Positions 1-10,031 of a DNA stretch of 64,000 bases are shown piece after piece. The notes beneath the pieces are model-generated. The model was not told the DNA's origin. It did not search any database and saw only the letters and a program-made list of their open reading frames with translations. Both the position numbers and the translations under genes were made by a program. The number at the start of each line of letters is the position of its first letter. Position 1 is the stretch's first letter. Source of the stretch: Stakelama portus (lineage in GTDB: Bacteria > Pseudomonadota > Alphaproteobacteria > Sphingomonadales > Sphingomonadaceae); NCBI RefSeq assembly GCF_003171655.1, contig NZ_QFZL01000001.1, forward strand, positions 744,001 through 808,000. Direction: 5' to 3'.

Positions 1-1
1 T

Positions 2-277
2 GGCGTGTCGGTGGCCGACAGCTCGATGGAAAATCCGCTGACTCTTTTGCAGCTCAGCTATGAATGCCGGGTAGCTGCCGAACCGGTGCGCGCACGCACG
101 GTGCTTGAAAAAACGCCGGGTTCCGGCGAAGAGGCGGCTGCGCTGACCGCGCTCAAAATCGCAACGCCCAGCTGCGACTCGATCGAGGAGCCGGAAGGCA
201 CCACCAATTTCTTCCGGCGCAGCTTTGTTGCGCGGGCGCTCTATCACTGGAGCAGCTTTGAATCCTGGGGCAGGTAA
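2..277 (+). CDS. Hypothetical protein, C-terminal part (cut by window start)
   Basis: The reading frame is open to the left edge, so this is probably the 3' end of a longer gene; a GTG at position 5 could start it but no ribosome binding site can be judged. The visible ~90 residues are soluble-looking and hold two cysteines, in YECRV and TPSCDS. The gene lies 9 bp upstream of nuoG, so it is co-transcribed with the complex I genes, most likely between nuoF and nuoG. I recognise no family, and a role in complex I assembly would be a guess from position only. Confidence 0.5.
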   Translation, partial: GVSVADSSMENPLTLLQLSYECRVAAEPVRARTVLEKTPGSGEEAAALTALKIATPSCDSIEEPEGTTNFFRRSFVARALYHWSSFESWGR

Positions 278-286
278 AGATCTGAA

Positions 287-2293
287 ATGCCTAAACTGAC
301 CGTTGACGGAATCGAAGTGGAAGTGCCGCAGGGCGCAACCGTGCTTCAGGCCTGTGAGGCCGCTGGCAAGGAAATTCCGCGCTTCTGCTATCATGAGCGG
401 CTGTCGATTGCCGGCAATTGCCGCATGTGTCTGGTCGAAGTGAAGCCGGGACCGCCCAAGCCGCAGGCTTCGTGCGCGCTTCCGGCTGGCGACGGTCAGG
501 AAATCCGCACCGATACGCCGATGGTCAAGGCTGCCCGCGAAGGCGTGCTCGAATTCCTGCTGATCAATCATCCGCTTGATTGCCCGATCTGCGATCAGGG
601 CGGCGAATGCGATCTGCAGGACGAGACCATGGCCTATGGCAAGGGCCATTCGCGCTATCAGGAAAACAAGCGCGCGGTTACCGAGAAATATATGGGTCCC
701 ATCGTCAAGACGGTGATGACTCGCTGCATTCACTGCACCCGCTGCATCCGGTTTACCGAAGAGGTTGCAGGCGGCGAGGAAATCGGCGCGATTTTCCGCG
801 GCGAGGATATGCAGATCACCAGCTATCTTGAGCATGCGGTGAAGAGCGAGCTGTCGGGCAATGTCGTCGATCTGTGCCCGGTCGGCGCGCTGACGAGCAA
901 GCCCTATGCGTTCGAAGCGCGGCCGTGGGAGCTCAAGAAGACGATGGCGATCGACGTCATGGACGCGGTCGGCACCAATATCCGCCTCGATAGCCGTGGG
1001 CGCGGCGTGCTGCGCGCGCTGCCGCGGATCAACGAGGACGTGAATGAGGAATGGGCGCACGACAAGACGCGCCACGCGGTTGACGGCCTGTCGCATCGCC
1101 GCCTCGACAAACCCTATGTCCGCCGCGACGGCAAGCTGGTCGCCGCAAGCTGGGAAGACGCTTTTGCCGCGATCGCTTCGGCCGCGAAAAAGGCAAAGGA
1201 CAGCGTTGCCGCGATCGCCGGCGATCTGGTCGATTGCGAAACCATGTATGCCGCCAAGGCACTGGTAAATTCGCTCGGTTCGACGCTGATCGAAGGGCGC
1301 CAGACCGGCATGGATTATGACGTCACCAATCTGGCGGCGGTCAATTTCAACACCACCATCGCGGGCACCGAAGAAGCGGACGTGATCCTGCTGATCGGCA
1401 CCAATTTGCGCTGGGAAGCGTCGCTGGTGAACACCCGCGTGCGCAAGGCGATCAAGCGCGGCGCCAAGGTGTTCGCGATCGGGCCGGAAGTCGACCTGAC
1501 CTATAAGGTCGAATGGCTCGGCAATGATCTGAGCCTGCTCGGCAAGCTGCCCAAGGCGGTCAAGGACGCGTTCAAGGGCGCCGAAAAGCCGATGGTGATC
1601 GTCGGCGGCGCGGCGCTGAAGAACGGGCACGGCGCGGCGCTCGGCCTCGTCAAGACGCTCGGCCTCGTGAAAGAGGGCTGGAACGGTTTCAACGTGCTGC
1701 ATTTCTCGGCGGCGCGGATGGGCGGGCTGATGCTCGGCTATGCGCAGCCGGGTGGCATTGCCGATGTGGTTGCGGCCAAGCCCAAGCTCGCCTTCTTCCT
1801 TGGCGCCGACGAAGTCGACTTCAAGGCGTTCAAGTCGAGCTACAAGGTCTATATCGGGCATCATGGCGATGCCGGTGCGCATGCGGCGGACGTGATCCTG
1901 CCGGGCGCGAGCTATGCCGAAAAGCCGGGTACTTATGTGAATATCGAAGGGCGCGTGCAGCGCGGCGATCGCGCCGTGTTCCCGCCGGGCGATGCGCGCG
2001 AGGACTGGACGATCCTGCGCGCGCTGTCCGAAGCTTTGGGCCGGACGCTGCCGTTCGACAGCTATGGCGCGTTGCGTGCGCAGATGTTCGCCGATGTGCC
2101 TGCGCTGGCGAATGAAGGGCTGGCGCGCTTCGAATGGGCGCCGCCGAGCCTCGACGCCAAGGCGGAAGGCGAAGTCGCCTATCCGATCCGTGATTTCTAC
2201 CTCACCAACGCGATCTGCCGCGCGAGCCCGACGATGCAGCGCTGCTCGGCGGAACTTGTCCATGGCGAGGAATTTGCGGAGGCAGCGGAATGA
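287..2293 (+). CDS. nuoG: NADH-quinone oxidoreductase subunit G
   Basis: This is the large iron-sulfur subunit of the peripheral arm of complex I, carrying electrons from the NADH site (NuoEF) toward the quinone site. Cys34, Cys45, Cys48 and Cys63 form the N-terminal ferredoxin-like [2Fe-2S] site. His95, Cys99, Cys102 and Cys108 form the His-Cys3 [4Fe-4S] site, and RCIHCTRC supplies a further cluster. The rest is a degenerate molybdopterin-oxidoreductase domain. The 668 residues fit alphaproteobacterial NuoG. The ATG at 287 follows the upstream stop by 9 bp. It leads nuoG-H-I-J-K-L-M-N within the window. Confidence 0.96.
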   Translation: MPKLTVDGIEVEVPQGATVLQACEAAGKEIPRFCYHERLSIAGNCRMCLVEVKPGPPKPQASCALPAGDGQEIRTDTPMVKAAREGVLEFLLINHPLDCPICDQGGECDLQDETMAYGKGHSRYQENKRAVTEKYMGPIVKTVMTRCIHCTRCIRFTEEVAGGEEIGAIFRGEDMQITSYLEHAVKSELSGNVVDLCPVGALTSKPYAFEARPWELKKTMAIDVMDAVGTNIRLDSRGRGVLRALPRINEDVNEEWAHDKTRHAVDGLSHRRLDKPYVRRDGKLVAASWEDAFAAIASAAKKAKDSVAAIAGDLVDCETMYAAKALVNSLGSTLIEGRQTGMDYDVTNLAAVNFNTTIAGTEEADVILLIGTNLRWEASLVNTRVRKAIKRGAKVFAIGPEVDLTYKVEWLGNDLSLLGKLPKAVKDAFKGAEKPMVIVGGAALKNGHGAALGLVKTLGLVKEGWNGFNVLHFSAARMGGLMLGYAQPGGIADVVAAKPKLAFFLGADEVDFKAFKSSYKVYIGHHGDAGAHAADVILPGASYAEKPGTYVNIEGRVQRGDRAVFPPGDAREDWTILRALSEALGRTLPFDSYGALRAQMFADVPALANEGLARFEWAPPSLDAKAEGEVAYPIRDFYLTNAICRASPTMQRCSAELVHGEEFAEAAE

Positions 2294-2309
2294 CGGTTCT
2301 TGCAAATGG

Positions 2310-2389
2310 CCCGTTGGTCCCGAGCGCAGTCGAGGGACCTGCCGCAGACGATATGCAAATGTGTTTCGACTTCGCTCGACACGAACGGG
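2310..2389. repeat. REP-like palindromic element between nuoG and nuoH
   Basis: The spacer carries outer arms CCCGTT (2310-2315) and AACGGG (2384-2389). Inside are two shorter palindromic units, one around GGTCCCGAGCGCAGTCGAGGGACC-type sequence (2317-2339) and one around TTCGACTTCGCTCGA (2364-2378). It is a variant of the palindromes at 3963, 47202 and 52846, and ends 16 bp before the nuoH GTG. Confidence 0.65.
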
Positions 2390-2405
2390 TTAAGGGGAGC
2401 GCCCT

Positions 2406-3452
2406 GTGACCAGCTGGTTTACCGCTCTTGGCCTGCCGTTCGGCTGGGCCTGGTTCATCGCGACGATCATCGACATATTGCTGATCGCACTGCCGCTGAT
2501 GCTGGCGGTGGCGATGATCATCTATGCCGATCGCAAGATCTGGGCGGCGATGGCGCTGCGCAAGGGGCCGAATGTCGTCGGTCCGTTCGGTCTGCTCCAG
2601 TCGTTCGCCGACGGCCTCAAGGTGTTCCTGCAGGAAACGATCATTCCGGCGGCGGCGAACAAGGGGCTGTTCCTGCTCGCGCCGATCATCACCTTCACGG
2701 TCGCGCTGATCGTCTGGGCGGTGGTGCCGTTTCAGGCGGGATGGGCGCTGGCGAATATCAATGTCGGCCTGCTGTACGTGCTCGCGGCGTCGTCGCTCGG
2801 GGTCTATGGGATCATCCTCGCGGGTTGGGCATCGAACTCCAAATATCCCTTCTACTCCGCCATCCGCGCTGCGGCACAGATGGTGTCCTACGAAGTCTCG
2901 ATCGGCTTCGTGCTGATCGCGATGGTGCTGTGGGCGGGGACGTTCAACCTGGGCGGTATCGTCGAGGGGCAGAAGGGGCATATCCTCGGCATCTTCAATG
3001 CCTATGGCCTCAATCCGCTGCTCTTCCCGATGGCGGTGGTGTTCTTCATCTCGAGCCTTGCCGAAACGCAGCGCGCGCCGTTCGACTTGACCGAGGCGGA
3101 GAGCGAGCTCGTCGCCGGATATCAGACCGAATATTCGTCGATGGCGTTCGCGCTCTACTGGCTCGGCGAATATGCCAACGTCATCCTGATGTGCACGCTC
3201 AACGCGACGCTGTTCTGGGGCGGTTATCTGCCCCCGATCGACTGGGCGCCGCTCTATTATGTGCCGGGCATCCTCTGGCTGTTCGCCAAGATCCTGTTCT
3301 TCTTCTTCTGCTTCAGCTGGGTGAAGGCGACGGTCCCGCGCTATCGCTATGACCAGCTGATGCGGCTGGGCTGGAAGGTTTTCCTGCCGCTGTCGTTGTT
3401 CTTCGTGTTCCTCGTGTCGGGCTATCTGATGCTGACGCGGGTGGGGATCTGA
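2406..3452 (+). CDS. nuoH: NADH-quinone oxidoreductase subunit H
   Basis: NuoH is the membrane subunit that forms the quinone-binding chamber where the peripheral and membrane arms of complex I meet. The 348-residue protein has about eight hydrophobic helices. It carries the family signatures [21 protein letters not shown] near residue 39 and the loop [21 protein letters not shown]. The start is a GTG preceded by AGGGGAG. A REP-like palindrome separates it from nuoG, and nuoI follows after 2 bp, so translation is likely coupled downstream. Confidence 0.96.
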   Translation: MTSWFTALGLPFGWAWFIATIIDILLIALPLMLAVAMIIYADRKIWAAMALRKGPNVVGPFGLLQSFADGLKVFLQETIIPAAANKGLFLLAPIITFTVALIVWAVVPFQAGWALANINVGLLYVLAASSLGVYGIILAGWASNSKYPFYSAIRAAAQMVSYEVSIGFVLIAMVLWAGTFNLGGIVEGQKGHILGIFNAYGLNPLLFPMAVVFFISSLAETQRAPFDLTEAESELVAGYQTEYSSMAFALYWLGEYANVILMCTLNATLFWGGYLPPIDWAPLYYVPGILWLFAKILFFFFCFSWVKATVPRYRYDQLMRLGWKVFLPLSLFFVFLVSGYLMLTRVGI

Positions 3453-3454
3453 TT

Positions 3455-3940
3455 ATGAGCTTCGCGCAAACCATCCGCTCCTTCACGCTGTGGGAGTTTA
3501 TCAAGGCGCATGCGCTGACCTTGAGCTACTTCTTCAAGCCCAAGGCGACGATCAACTATCCGTACGAGAAGAACCCGATCTCGCCGCGGTTCCGGGGCGA
3601 GCATGCGCTGCGCCGCTATCCGAACGGCGAAGAGCGCTGCATCGCGTGCAAGCTGTGCGAAGCGATCTGTCCGGCGCTGGCGATCACGATCGAGGCCGAG
3701 CCGCGCGAGGACGGCAGCCGCCGCACGACTCGCTACGACATCGATATGGTGAAGTGCATCTATTGCGGGCTGTGCCAGGAGGCGTGCCCGGTGGATGCGA
3801 TCGTCGAGGGGCCGAATTTCGAATTCGCCACGGAAACGCGTGAGGAGCTGGTTTACCACAAGGAAAAACTGCTCGCGAACGGCGACCGGTGGGAAAGCGC
3901 CATCGCGGCGAACCTTGCCGCCGACGCGCCGTATCGTTAA
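3455..3940 (+). CDS. nuoI: NADH-quinone oxidoreductase subunit I
   Basis: NuoI is the 8Fe ferredoxin-type subunit that hands electrons to the last cluster before quinone. Both tetracysteine motifs are intact: Cys62/65/68/72 in [11 protein letters not shown] and Cys101/104/107/111 in [11 protein letters not shown]. The 161-residue length is normal. It begins 2 bp after the nuoH stop and is followed by a 100-bp spacer with a REP-like palindrome before nuoJ. Confidence 0.97.
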   Translation: MSFAQTIRSFTLWEFIKAHALTLSYFFKPKATINYPYEKNPISPRFRGEHALRRYPNGEERCIACKLCEAICPALAITIEAEPREDGSRRTTRYDIDMVKCIYCGLCQEACPVDAIVEGPNFEFATETREELVYHKEKLLANGDRWESAIAANLAADAPYR

Positions 3941-3962
3941 GCGGCATGCCAATCGATTCTAA

Positions 3963-4018
3963 CCCGTTCGGGCTGAGCCTGTCGAAGCCCGCCCTTCGGC
4001 AAGCTCAGGGCCAACGGC
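3963..4018. repeat. REP-like palindromic element between nuoI and nuoJ
   Basis: A core GGGCTGAGCCTGTCGAAG is followed by the imperfect inverted copy CTTCGGCAAGCTCAGGGCC, bounded by CCCGTT and AACGG. The same core recurs at 47202 and 52846. It occupies most of the nuoI-nuoJ gap inside the operon and could form a strong RNA hairpin. Confidence 0.75.
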
Positions 4019-4040
4019 GCCTTGGGGGCAAGGTTTCACT

Positions 4041-4652
4041 GTGATCCAGGCAATCGCCTTTTACCTGTTCGCATTCGTCGTCATCGCGTCCGCGGTGATG
4101 GTGATTTTCTCACGCAACCCGGTCCATTCGGTGCTGTGGCTGATCCTGGCGTTCTTCAACGCCGCCGGGTTGATGCTGATCGCCGGGGCCGAGTTCATCG
4201 CGATGCTGCTCGTCATTGTATATGTCGGCGCGGTCGCGGTGCTGTTCCTGTTCGTCGTGATGATGCTGAACATCGATTTCGCCGAGCTGCGTGCCGGTGT
4301 CGCGCGCTATGCCGCAGTGGGGCTGGCGCTCGCCGTCGCACTGGTCGCGGAAATCATCATCGCGGTTAGCGCGTGGAAGGTCGGCGGGATCGAGCTGGGC
4401 CGCCGCATCGCCGCCACGGATGAGAGCATTCCGAATATCGAAGCGGTCGGACGGCTGCTCTATTCGCGTTATCTGTTCGCGTTCGAAGCGGCGGGGCTGA
4501 TCCTGCTGGTGGCGATGATCGGTGCGATCGTGCTCACCTATCGCCATCGCGCGGGCGTCAAGCCGCAGAATATCAGCGCCCAGATCAATCGCCGGTCGAA
4601 AGACGCGGTGCGAATGGTCGACGCGCCCGTCGGTAAGGGAGTCGAGCTGTGA
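4041..4652 (+). CDS. nuoJ: NADH-quinone oxidoreductase subunit J
   Basis: NuoJ is a small membrane subunit of the proton-pumping arm, packed between NuoH and NuoK. The 203 residues contain five hydrophobic segments, including the conserved [18 protein letters not shown] helix near residue 55. The start is a GTG after an AAGG-type site. The stop overlaps the nuoK GTG by 4 bp (GTGA), indicating translational coupling. Confidence 0.95.
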   Translation: MIQAIAFYLFAFVVIASAVMVIFSRNPVHSVLWLILAFFNAAGLMLIAGAEFIAMLLVIVYVGAVAVLFLFVVMMLNIDFAELRAGVARYAAVGLALAVALVAEIIIAVSAWKVGGIELGRRIAATDESIPNIEAVGRLLYSRYLFAFEAAGLILLVAMIGAIVLTYRHRAGVKPQNISAQINRRSKDAVRMVDAPVGKGVEL

Positions 4653-4954
4653 TCGGCGTCACCCACTATCTGGTCGTTGCGGCGATCCTGTTCACGCTCG
4701 GCGTGCTCGGCATCTTCCTCAACCGCAAGAATCTGATCGTCATCCTGATGGCGATCGAGCTGATCCTGCTGGCGGTGAATATCAATCTCGTCGCCTTTTC
4801 CGCCGCGCTGGGCGACATGGTGGGTCAGGTGTTCGCGATGTTCGTGCTGACCGTTGCCGCCGGCGAAGCGGCGATCGGCCTCGCCATTCTCGTCATCTAT
4901 TTCCGCAGCCGTGGATCCATCGCGGTCGACGACGTCAACCGGATGAAGGGGTAA
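4649..4954 (+). CDS. nuoK: NADH-quinone oxidoreductase subunit K
   Basis: NuoK is a 101-residue, three-helix subunit related to MrpC that contributes buried glutamates to the proton path of complex I. Two are visible in [17 protein letters not shown] and in the third helix ([12 protein letters not shown]). It starts with GTG overlapping the nuoJ stop and is followed 7 bp later by nuoL. Confidence 0.96.
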   Translation: MIGVTHYLVVAAILFTLGVLGIFLNRKNLIVILMAIELILLAVNINLVAFSAALGDMVGQVFAMFVLTVAAGEAAIGLAILVIYFRSRGSIAVDDVNRMKG

Positions 4955-4961
4955 ACGTCCG

Positions 4962-7028
4962 GTGCAAGCCATCCATTTCATCATCGCGCTGCCGCTGCTG
5001 GCGTTCATCGTCGCTGGCCTGAGCAACCGCGCATTCGGCATCGCTTTCCCGAAGCTGGTGACCACCGGTGCGCTGTTCATCGCCTGCGCGCTCAGCTGGT
5101 CGATCTTCATCCCGTTCCTGACGGGCGGCGGCAGCGAAAGCGTCGCGCCGGTATTTACCTGGATCGAATCGGGCAAACTCGACGTCAGCTGGGGCCTGCG
5201 CGTCGATGCGCTGACGGCAGTGATGCTGGTGGTGATCACCAGCGTGTCGGCGCTCGTCCACCTCTATAGCTGGGGCTATATGAGCGAGGACCCGGATCAG
5301 CCGCGTTTCTTCGCCTATCTCTCGCTCTTCACCTTCGCGATGCTGATGCTCGTGACCGCCGACAATCTGCTCCAGATGTTCTTCGGCTGGGAAGGGGTGG
5401 GGCTCGCATCCTATCTGCTGATCGGTTTCTGGTTCAAGAAACCGAGCGCAAACGCGGCCGCGATCAAGGCGTTCGTCGTCAACCGCGTCGGCGATCTTGG
5501 CTTCATGATGGGGATTTTCGGCACCTTCCTGGTGTTCGGGACGATTTCGATCCCGGCGATCCTGGAAGCCGCGCCTGGCATGGCCGGATCGACGATCGGG
5601 TTCCTGGGTATGCGCATCGATACGATGACATTGCTCTGCATCCTGTTGTTCATCGGCGCGATGGGCAAATCGGCTCAGCTTGGCCTGCACACCTGGTTGC
5701 CCGACGCGATGGAGGGCCCGACTCCGGTGTCGGCGCTGATCCACGCCGCGACGATGGTTACCGCGGGCGTGTTCATGGTGTGCCGCCTGTCGCCGATGTT
5801 CGAAACCAGCCACGCGGCGATGACCTTCATCACCGCGATCGGCGCCGCGACTTGTTTCTTCGCGGCGACGGTCGGCGTCGTGCAGACCGATATCAAGCGC
5901 GTCATCGCCTATTCGACCTGTTCGCAGCTCGGCTATATGTTCTTCGCTGCGGGCGTCGGCATGTATGGCGCGGCGATGTTCCACCTGTTCACCCACGCCT
6001 TTTTCAAGGCGCTGCTGTTCCTGGGTGCCGGTTCGGTGATCCACGCGATGCATCACGAGCAGGACATGCGCTATTATGGCGGACTGCGGAAAAAGATCCC
6101 GGTGACCTATTGGACGATGATGGCCGGCACGCTGGCGATCACCGGCGTCGGGATTCCCGGCAGCCTGTTCGGGTTCTTCAACATCGGCTTTGCCGGTTTC
6201 CATTCGAAGGACGCGATCATCGAAGCGGCCTATGCGGCGGGGGCGACTCCGGCATTCTGGGTCGGCGTGTTCGTGGCGCTGCTCACCAGCTTCTATAGCT
6301 GGCGTCTGGTGTTCCTGACATTCCACGGCAAACCGCGCTGGGCGGGCAGCGAGCATATCCAGCACGCCGTCCATGATGCGCATGGCCATCACGACCATCC
6401 GGCCGAAGAGGATGCGGGGCACGAACCCGATCCCCATGGCGCGACGCATGACGAAGTCACCGATGGCACGGGCGGATATCATCCGCACGAAAGCCCGGCG
6501 GTGATGCTGATCCCGCTGCTGGTCCTGACGATCGGTGCGGTGTTCGCAGGCTTCGTCTTCCACAGCTATTTCATCGAGGCCGACGGCAATTTCTGGAACG
6601 GCAGCCTGTTCTTCGACGAACATCTGGCGCATGCGATGCATGAAGTGCCGGTGTGGGTGAAACTGTCGGCGACGGTGGCGATGCTGATCGGCCTGCTGAT
6701 CGGATGGCTTGCCTACATCCGCAACCCCGCATTCCCGGCAAAGGCGGCGGAGACGTTCAGCGTGCTGCACACCTTCCTGCTGCGGAAATGGTATTTCGAC
6801 GAACTGTACAATGTCGTGTTCGTGAAACCCGCGCTGTGGATCGGTCGCGTCCTGTGGAAGGGTGGCGACGAGGGAACGATCGACCGGCTCGGCCCCAACG
6901 GGCTGGCCTGGGCGATCCAGCGCGGCAGTGGAATCGCGAGCAGGCTGCAATCGGGATATGTCTATACTTATGCCTTCGTCATGCTGATCGGGCTTACCGC
7001 CGCGATCACCTGGGTCATCACGCGGTAA
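4962..7028 (+). CDS. nuoL: NADH-quinone oxidoreductase subunit L
   Basis: NuoL is the distal antiporter-like subunit of complex I, with the long lateral helix that couples the proton channels. The 688 residues show the family signatures [18 protein letters not shown] and [26 protein letters not shown] histidine- and acid-rich loop at about residues 465-510 ([22 protein letters not shown]) separates the antiporter core from the C-terminal part; such loops vary between species. A GTG at 4962 begins 7 bp after nuoK. nuoM follows after 13 bp. Confidence 0.96.
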   Translation: MQAIHFIIALPLLAFIVAGLSNRAFGIAFPKLVTTGALFIACALSWSIFIPFLTGGGSESVAPVFTWIESGKLDVSWGLRVDALTAVMLVVITSVSALVHLYSWGYMSEDPDQPRFFAYLSLFTFAMLMLVTADNLLQMFFGWEGVGLASYLLIGFWFKKPSANAAAIKAFVVNRVGDLGFMMGIFGTFLVFGTISIPAILEAAPGMAGSTIGFLGMRIDTMTLLCILLFIGAMGKSAQLGLHTWLPDAMEGPTPVSALIHAATMVTAGVFMVCRLSPMFETSHAAMTFITAIGAATCFFAATVGVVQTDIKRVIAYSTCSQLGYMFFAAGVGMYGAAMFHLFTHAFFKALLFLGAGSVIHAMHHEQDMRYYGGLRKKIPVTYWTMMAGTLAITGVGIPGSLFGFFNIGFAGFHSKDAIIEAAYAAGATPAFWVGVFVALLTSFYSWRLVFLTFHGKPRWAGSEHIQHAVHDAHGHHDHPAEEDAGHEPDPHGATHDEVTDGTGGYHPHESPAVMLIPLLVLTIGAVFAGFVFHSYFIEADGNFWNGSLFFDEHLAHAMHEVPVWVKLSATVAMLIGLLIGWLAYIRNPAFPAKAAETFSVLHTFLLRKWYFDELYNVVFVKPALWIGRVLWKGGDEGTIDRLGPNGLAWAIQRGSGIASRLQSGYVYTYAFVMLIGLTAAITWVITR

Positions 7029-7041
7029 GGGGCCCGGGCAT

Positions 7042-8580
7042 ATGGAACATTTTCCCATCCTTTCGGTGATGCTGCTGATCCCCGCTGCTGCGGCGGTAGC
7101 ATGTCTGTTCGCCGGTGCGACGGCCGCGCGTTGGATCGCGCTGGGCGCGACGTTGGTCGATCTGGTGCTCGGCGCGGTGCTGTGGGCCAGTTTCGATATC
7201 GGCGGCGCGCAGTGGCAGTTCGTCGAATATGTGCCGATCTTCGGCCGCTTCGCCTGGGCGCTGGGCATCGATGGCTTCGCGCTGTTGCTGATCCTGCTGT
7301 CGGTATTCCTGATGCCGATCTGTATCGGTGCAAGCTGGAAGGCGATCACGACGCGCGTGCCCGAATATATGGCGCTGTTCCTGTTCACCGAAGTGCTGAT
7401 GATCGGCACCTTCGCTGCGCAGGACCTGTTCCTTTTCTACATCTTCTTCGAGGCCGGCCTCATCCCGATGTATCTGATCATCGGCGTGTGGGGTGGTGCG
7501 AACCGCATCTATGCCTCGTATAAATTCTTCCTCTACACGCTGCTCGGCTCGGTGCTGATGCTGATCGCCATGATCTATATGGTGATGACGACCGGCACGA
7601 CGTCGATCCCCGAACTGATGCAGACCGATTTCCCGGCGCATGTGCAGACATGGCTGTGGCTCGCCTTCTTCGCTTCGTTCGCAGTCAAGATGCCGATGTG
7701 GCCGGTCCACACCTGGCTTCCCGATGCGCACGTGCAGGCGCCGACCGCGGGTTCGGTGATCCTGGCGGGCGTGCTGCTGAAGCTCGGCGGATACGGTTTC
7801 CTGCGTTTCTCGCTGCCGATGTTCCCCGAAGCGTCGGCGCAGCTCGTCTGGCTGGTCTTCGCGCTGTCGGCAGTCGCGGTGATCTATACCAGCCTCGTCG
7901 CGCTGGTGCAGAGCGACATGAAGAAGCTGATCGCCTATTCCTCGGTCGCGCATATGGCGATCGTGACGGTCGGCCTGTTCGCGTTCAACCAGCAGGGTAT
8001 CGAAGGCGCGATGATGGTGATGCTGGGCCATGGCCTGGTGTCGGGCGCGCTGTTCCTGTGCGTCGGCGTCATCTATGACCGGCTGCATACGCGTGAGATC
8101 GACCGTTATGGCGGTCTGGCGATCAACATGCCGCGCTATGCCGTGCTGTTCCTGCTGTTCACCATGGCTTCGGTGGGCCTGCCGGGCACGAGCAACTTCG
8201 TCGGCGAACTGCTCGCGCTGATGGGCGCATATCAGGTGTCGACGCTGATCACGCTGTTGTGCACGACCGGCATCATTCTGGGCGCCGCCTATATGCTGTG
8301 GCTCTATCGCCGCGTCGTGTTCGGCGATCAGAAGAATGCCGATGCCGCCGCAATGCCCGATCTGTCGCTGCGCGAATTCTGGCTGCTGGCGCCGATCGCG
8401 GCGGTGGTGCTGTGGATGGGCGTCTATCCCGAAAGCTTCCTTGCTCCGATGCGTCAGGACACTGTCATTCTGCTCGAACGGCTCGACCGTGCGAAACCCG
8501 CCGGAGATTCGCTGCGGACGCCGGGCAATCCCGCTGCAGCGCCCGCCCATGAAGATGTCGCGCACGGGGAGGCGCACTGA
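7042..8580 (+). CDS. nuoM: NADH-quinone oxidoreductase subunit M
   Basis: NuoM is the second antiporter-like proton-pumping subunit. The 512-residue protein has about 14 helices. The conserved glutamate lies in FFEAGLIPMYLIIGVWGG, and the antiporter signature is MWPVHTWLPDAHVQAPTAGSVILAG. Its TGA overlaps the nuoN ATG by one base (TGATG), a coupling arrangement. The last ~30 residues are hydrophilic and alanine/proline rich, which is unremarkable. Confidence 0.96.
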   Translation: MEHFPILSVMLLIPAAAAVACLFAGATAARWIALGATLVDLVLGAVLWASFDIGGAQWQFVEYVPIFGRFAWALGIDGFALLLILLSVFLMPICIGASWKAITTRVPEYMALFLFTEVLMIGTFAAQDLFLFYIFFEAGLIPMYLIIGVWGGANRIYASYKFFLYTLLGSVLMLIAMIYMVMTTGTTSIPELMQTDFPAHVQTWLWLAFFASFAVKMPMWPVHTWLPDAHVQAPTAGSVILAGVLLKLGGYGFLRFSLPMFPEASAQLVWLVFALSAVAVIYTSLVALVQSDMKKLIAYSSVAHMAIVTVGLFAFNQQGIEGAMMVMLGHGLVSGALFLCVGVIYDRLHTREIDRYGGLAINMPRYAVLFLLFTMASVGLPGTSNFVGELLALMGAYQVSTLITLLCTTGIILGAAYMLWLYRRVVFGDQKNADAAAMPDLSLREFWLLAPIAAVVLWMGVYPESFLAPMRQDTVILLERLDRAKPAGDSLRTPGNPAAAPAHEDVAHGEAH

Positions 8581-10025
8581 TGAGCTACGCCACCCAAATG
8601 GCCATGGTGCTGCCCGAACTGGTGCTCGCAGTGTCGGCGATCCTGCTGATGCTGATCGCCGCCTGGGGCGGTCAGGCCGCGACGCGCGCGGTCAGCTTCG
8701 TTGCGGTACTCGCATTGATCGGTGCCGGGATCGCGCTGTTCGGTCCGGCCTCGGCCGGCGGAACCGCGTTTGACGGCCTCTATCATGCCGATGCTTTTGC
8801 CGCCTTTGCCAAGGCATTGATCTTTGGCGCGGCGGCTGTCGCGATCCTGGTCGCGCCCAAATTCTTCGAACAGACGTCGGGGGACGATCTGCGCCCCGAA
8901 TATCCCGTGCTGATCCTGCTGTCGGCGGCGGGCATGGGAATGATGGTTTCGGCGGGCGACCTGATCACGCTCTATGTCGGCCTCGAGCTGATGAGCCTGG
9001 CCTCTTATGTGCTTGCCAGCTTCATGCGGCACGACATGCGTTCGGCCGAAGCGGGCCTCAAATATTTCGTTCTCGGCGCGCTGGCCTCGGGCATTCTGCT
9101 TTACGGCATCTCGCTGGTCTATGGCTTCAGCGGCACGACGATGTTCGGCGCGATTGCCGATGCCTATGCCGGCGAGCGTTCGATCGGCCTGTTGTTCGGG
9201 CTGGTGTTCGTGTTCGCGGGGCTGGCGTTCAAGATTTCCGCCGTGCCGTTCCACATGTGGACGCCCGACGTTTATGAAGGCGCACCGACGCCGGTGACGG
9301 CGTTCTTCGCTTCCGCGCCCAAGGTCGCGGCGATGGCGCTTACCGTTCGTGTCGCGATCGAAGCGATGGGACCGGCGATTGCCGACTGGCGCCAGATCGT
9401 CGTGTTCGCCTCGCTTGCCTCGATCATCTTCGGCGCGGTCGCCGCGATCGGACAGAGCAATATAAAGCGGCTGCTTGCCTATTCCTCGATCAACAATGTC
9501 GGCTTTGCGCTGATCGGCCTTGCCGCCGGGACCGAGGCGGGCGTGGCGAGCGTGCTCTTCTATATGACGGTCTATATCGTCATGACGATCGGCAGCTTCC
9601 TGGTCGTGCTGCAGATGCGCGGACCCGACGGCCAGCCGATCGAGACGATCGCGAGCCTTGCGGGCATGTCGCGCACGCGACCGGGCCTGGCTGCGGCACT
9701 GGCGATCTTCATGTTCAGCCTTGCCGGCATTCCGCCGCTGCTGGGCTTCTTCGCCAAGCTGGAAGTGTTCATCGCCGCAGTCGATGCGGGGCTGTTCGCG
9801 CTTGCCGTGGCGGGCATCGTCGGATCGGTGATCGGCGCCTATTATTATCTGAAGGTCATCAAGACGATGTACTTCGATGACGCGGCGCCTGCCTTCACCG
9901 GAAAGACAAGCCCGGTCGAAGGGGTGTTGCTGACCATCGCCGCGCTGGTGATTTCGCCGCTGGGCTGGTTCCTGCTGGTACCGCTGGGCAGCTGGACGAG
10001 CACGGCTGCCGCTTCGCTGTTCTGA
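8580..10025 (+). CDS. nuoN: NADH-quinone oxidoreductase subunit N
   Basis: NuoN is the third antiporter-like subunit of complex I and the last nuo gene of the operon. Landmarks in its 481 residues are the helix carrying the conserved glutamate (ITLYVGLELMSLASYVL) and the AVPFHMWTPDVYEGAPTPVTAFF signature. It shares one base with the nuoM stop. birA begins 6 bp downstream, so the transcript probably continues into cofactor genes. Confidence 0.96.
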   Translation: MSYATQMAMVLPELVLAVSAILLMLIAAWGGQAATRAVSFVAVLALIGAGIALFGPASAGGTAFDGLYHADAFAAFAKALIFGAAAVAILVAPKFFEQTSGDDLRPEYPVLILLSAAGMGMMVSAGDLITLYVGLELMSLASYVLASFMRHDMRSAEAGLKYFVLGALASGILLYGISLVYGFSGTTMFGAIADAYAGERSIGLLFGLVFVFAGLAFKISAVPFHMWTPDVYEGAPTPVTAFFASAPKVAAMALTVRVAIEAMGPAIADWRQIVVFASLASIIFGAVAAIGQSNIKRLLAYSSINNVGFALIGLAAGTEAGVASVLFYMTVYIVMTIGSFLVVLQMRGPDGQPIETIASLAGMSRTRPGLAAALAIFMFSLAGIPPLLGFFAKLEVFIAAVDAGLFALAVAGIVGSVIGAYYYLKVIKTMYFDDAAPAFTGKTSPVEGVLLTIAALVISPLGWFLLVPLGSWTSTAAASLF

Positions 10026-10031
10026 CGCGCG

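Noticed and set aside
4935..7409. About 820-codon open frame antisense to nuoL/nuoM
   Set aside because: It spans two real genes of the complex I operon and has no recognisable domain; a shadow of codon bias.
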